Of a DNA stretch of 6,020 nucleotides, positions 4,638 to 6,020 are shown piece after piece. This stretch comes from Chitinophagaceae bacterium (lineage in GTDB: Bacteria > Bacteroidota > Bacteroidia > Chitinophagales > Chitinophagaceae): assembly GCA_016786525.1 (NCBI GenBank), contig JAEUVW010000047.1, forward strand, positions 1 through 6,020, given 5' to 3'. Made by a program: the position numbers and the translations under genes. Each line of letters begins with the position of its first letter. The first letter of the stretch is position 1. The notes beneath the pieces are model-generated. The model was not told the DNA's origin and ran no database searches. It worked only from the letters and a program-made list of their open reading frames with translations.

Positions 4638-5131
4638 CCTTTCTTCTTTTTCGCGTCGTCTACAATGGCACCGGTACCCGCTCCGATACCGGCTCCTGCC
4701 AGGCCGCCGATAATGGCGCCACGGCCTTTGCGATCGTCAATCAGGGCACCCGATACCGCGCCGACACCGGCGCCGATCGCAGCGCCTTTAGCAGCCCCGC
4801 TCCAACCTTTTCTTTGCGGTGCGGCCGGTGCAGCGCTGGCCGCATTACCGGTGTACGTCGTCGAAGAATAGTTTGCACCAGACGACCTGCGTGCACTCCT
4901 TGCCGCACTGGCTTCTCTTTGTGCCGACGCTGCTTTTTCCTCTGCTGCGATGGCATTCAGGGAATCTATAGACCGTTGGCGCGCAGCCTCAGCCTGCTGC
5001 TCCTGCATGACAAACCTGATCGAATCCATACTCCTCTGTTGCTGAAGCCTTGCCAGCTCGGCCGAATTATCATTACAAGCGGTGAATGCGATAGCCGAAA
5101 TTCCTAAAATTGCTAGCTTTTTCATAAACAT
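4631..5131 (-). CDS. Predicted lipoprotein with coiled coil and double glycine zipper
   Basis: The protein has 166 residues from the ATG at 5131. A second ATG two codons later (5125) gives MKKLAILGISAIAFTAC and is an equally good start. The N-terminus is a lipoprotein signal: two Lys, a hydrophobic run and a lipobox-like F-T-A-C with Cys19 as the likely lipidated residue, followed by Asn-Asp. Residues about 23-80 are rich in Gln, Glu, Arg and Ala and look like a coiled coil, containing a near repeat QRSMDSI (32-38) and QRSIDSL (52-58). A Ser/Ala/Pro-rich linker follows (about 81-107). The tail has two glycine-zipper units, about 112-133 and 138-159, each with small residues every fourth position and each ending in Asp-Asp (ALIDD, AIVDD), then a Lys-rich end. 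Glycine-zipper regions pack in membranes, so an envelope role is likely; the exact function is unknown. Confidence 0.85.
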   Translation of the reverse strand: MFMKKLAILGISAIAFTACNDNSAELARLQQQRSMDSIRFVMQEQQAEAARQRSIDSLNAIAAEEKAASAQREASAARSARRSSGANYSSTTYTGNAASAAPAAPQRKGWSGAAKGAAIGAGVGAVSGALIDDRKGRGAIIGGLAGAGIGAGTGAIVDDAKKKKGK

Positions 5132-5201
5132 TGGTTTTTTGATACAGCAGCAAATTAAAAAGAACAGCTTACCGGCAGCACCAAAATATTGTTAATCTGT
5201 A

Positions 5202-5216
5202 AATGTTGAAAACATT
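5202..5216. promoter_or_regulatory. Inverted repeat in the divergent promoter region, possible operator
   Basis: AATGTT and AACATT form a perfect 6-bp inverted repeat around GAA. It lies between two divergent genes and overlaps the candidate -33 TTG (5215-5217) of the rightward gene, so a bound regulator could block that promoter. A 6-bp A/T-rich repeat can also occur by chance. Confidence 0.35.
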
Positions 5217-5245
5217 GGTAAAAATGATGAAAAGAATATGCTTTG
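5215..5245 (+). promoter_or_regulatory. Candidate promoter for the exported protein gene at 5275
   Basis: A TTG at 5215-5217 is followed after 19 bases by TATGCTTTG (5237-5245). This resembles the Bacteroidota -33/-7 pair (TTG, then TAnnTTTG), but the -7 element has three instead of two spacer bases. A start point near 5250 would leave a leader of about 25 bases before the ATG. Confidence 0.35.
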
Positions 5246-5274
5246 GTAAGAACTTTTAAGACGAATATCGCGTT

Positions 5275-6020
5275 ATGAAAACAATGAACAGGTATGGTAC
5301 ACTCCTATTGCTTTCCTTATTGCTGTGCAGCAGGTCTTATGGGTACCTGCAGCCCTTTTTTCTCCGCATGACCCTTACTGCGGACCAGGACAGCTTCAGG
5401 ATGCAGGAGCCCCTGGTGTTCCGGCTCAGTTTTACAAACGGCAGCACAAGGCCGCATTCCATACTGTTGCCCGGAAATACACAAACAGGCACCAAACTGG
5501 TCTACCTATCTGTCTTTACAATCGAAGGTGATATTTACCGGGAAATTGTGCGGGAAAGCCGCGAAATAGCAATGTCCGGCATCCGGCAACCCTCATCCGG
5601 CAATCTGTTCAAATACCTGCAGCCGGGCCGGACGACCACGATCCCGCTGTTTGTCAACGATACCATACAATATGGCCGGCACATCGAAGCACAGCACCTT
5701 TTGCGCGGACTGGGTCCCGGCAGGTATGCCATACTGGCCTGGTACGATCCTTGGCCAGATACCTTGTCCACTTACGTGTTCAACAAAAGGTCAGCTTTTG
5801 CAAAAAACCAGGTACAGGATACCAACAAACTTACACTGCCGGAAGAGGGCCTCTGCAGCAACTATGCAACGATTGTCATCACAGACGGAAAACCTGTGGA
5901 CAGGAAGCTGCCCCCTACAGCCTTTTGCCCGGAAAACTGCCGCCTGTGCCGTGCTATCAGCAAAGGGAAATGGAAGACTGTGCAAAACATCATCACCCGT
6001 CAAACGTATAACAGCGGGAA
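5275..6020 (+). CDS. Exported protein of unknown function, 3' end outside window
   Basis: The frame starting at the ATG at 5275 is open for 248 codons and reaches the window edge without a stop. The N-terminus is a signal peptide: Lys2, Arg6, a Leu-rich core (about 9-17) and a possible cleavage site after SYG (residue 23); Cys18 after LLL is a poor lipobox. The mature part begins with a beta-rich stretch (about 28-80), with SFRMQEPLVFRLSFTNGS, resembling the Ig-like folds of secreted proteins in which a strand ending in FTN or LTN follows an EPL/EPV phrase. Later come LQPGRTTTIPLFV (118-130) and LGPGRYAILAWYDPW (146-160). Near the end is Cys218-x3-Cys222-x2-Cys225, plus Cys194. I do not recognise a named family. 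Several overlapping frames in this region are shadows of this gene. Confidence 0.8.
   Translation, partial: MKTMNRYGTLLLLSLLLCSRSYGYLQPFFLRMTLTADQDSFRMQEPLVFRLSFTNGSTRPHSILLPGNTQTGTKLVYLSVFTIEGDIYREIVRESREIAMSGIRQPSSGNLFKYLQPGRTTTIPLFVNDTIQYGRHIEAQHLLRGLGPGRYAILAWYDPWPDTLSTYVFNKRSAFAKNQVQDTNKLTLPEEGLCSNYATIVITDGKPVDRKLPPTAFCPENCRLCRAISKGKWKTVQNIITRQTYNSG

Noticed and set aside
4122..4871. Plus-strand open frame of 249 codons opposite the Nudix and glycine-zipper genes
   Set aside because: It is a shadow of two real minus-strand genes. Its Ala/Pro repeats (PAPIPAPARPP) are the complement of the Gly/Ala zipper codons.
5325..6011. Several short frames on both strands near the right edge
   Set aside because: All overlap the continuous frame from 5275 to the window end, which has a signal peptide and is the only coherent coding reading.

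Overview
The window looks like a chromosomal piece of a Bacteroidota bacterium, probably of the Chitinophaga/Niastella kind (order Chitinophagales). This rests on the family match of the genes, the lack of Shine-Dalgarno sequences before most starts, A/T-rich leaders, a perfect match to the Bacteroidota -7 promoter element (TAnnTTTG), and an intergenic repeat style (short G/C palindromes next to strings of TTTGAAAATTTG) that I associate with these genomes. The genus is an inference.

Left part (1-2520, + strand): part of a phenylacetate catabolic operon. The order is the 3' end of paaA, a 430-bp gene-free stretch filled by a twofold repeat, then tightly packed paaB, paaC and paaD. PaaA, PaaB and PaaC form the oxygenase core of the phenylacetyl-CoA 1,2-epoxidase. 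PaaD is its MIP18-type Fe-S/metal maturation partner. The reductase gene paaE does not follow paaD here, so it must lie elsewhere if present.

Middle (2521-4595): a new + strand transcription unit starts right after paaD, with its own likely promoter. It encodes a multi-pass membrane protein carrying a cytoplasmic TIR-like domain. It converges on a two-gene minus-strand unit, a NudK-like Nudix hydrolase followed by a small hydrophobic membrane protein. The 3' ends of the convergent genes overlap by 80 bp.

Right part (4596-6020): upstream of the Nudix gene on the minus strand is a predicted lipoprotein with a coiled coil and a double glycine-zipper tail. It is closed by a hairpin terminator whose stem contains the stop codon. 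A 143-bp divergent promoter region follows. After it comes a + strand gene for an exported protein of unknown function that runs off the window end without a stop.

The paa genes are a clear pathway set. The other genes are mostly single units with no obvious joint pathway. The points most worth following are the repeat block splitting the paaA and paaB genes and the membrane-embedded TIR protein facing a Nudix hydrolase. No RNA genes, CRISPR arrays or insertion sequences were recognised.
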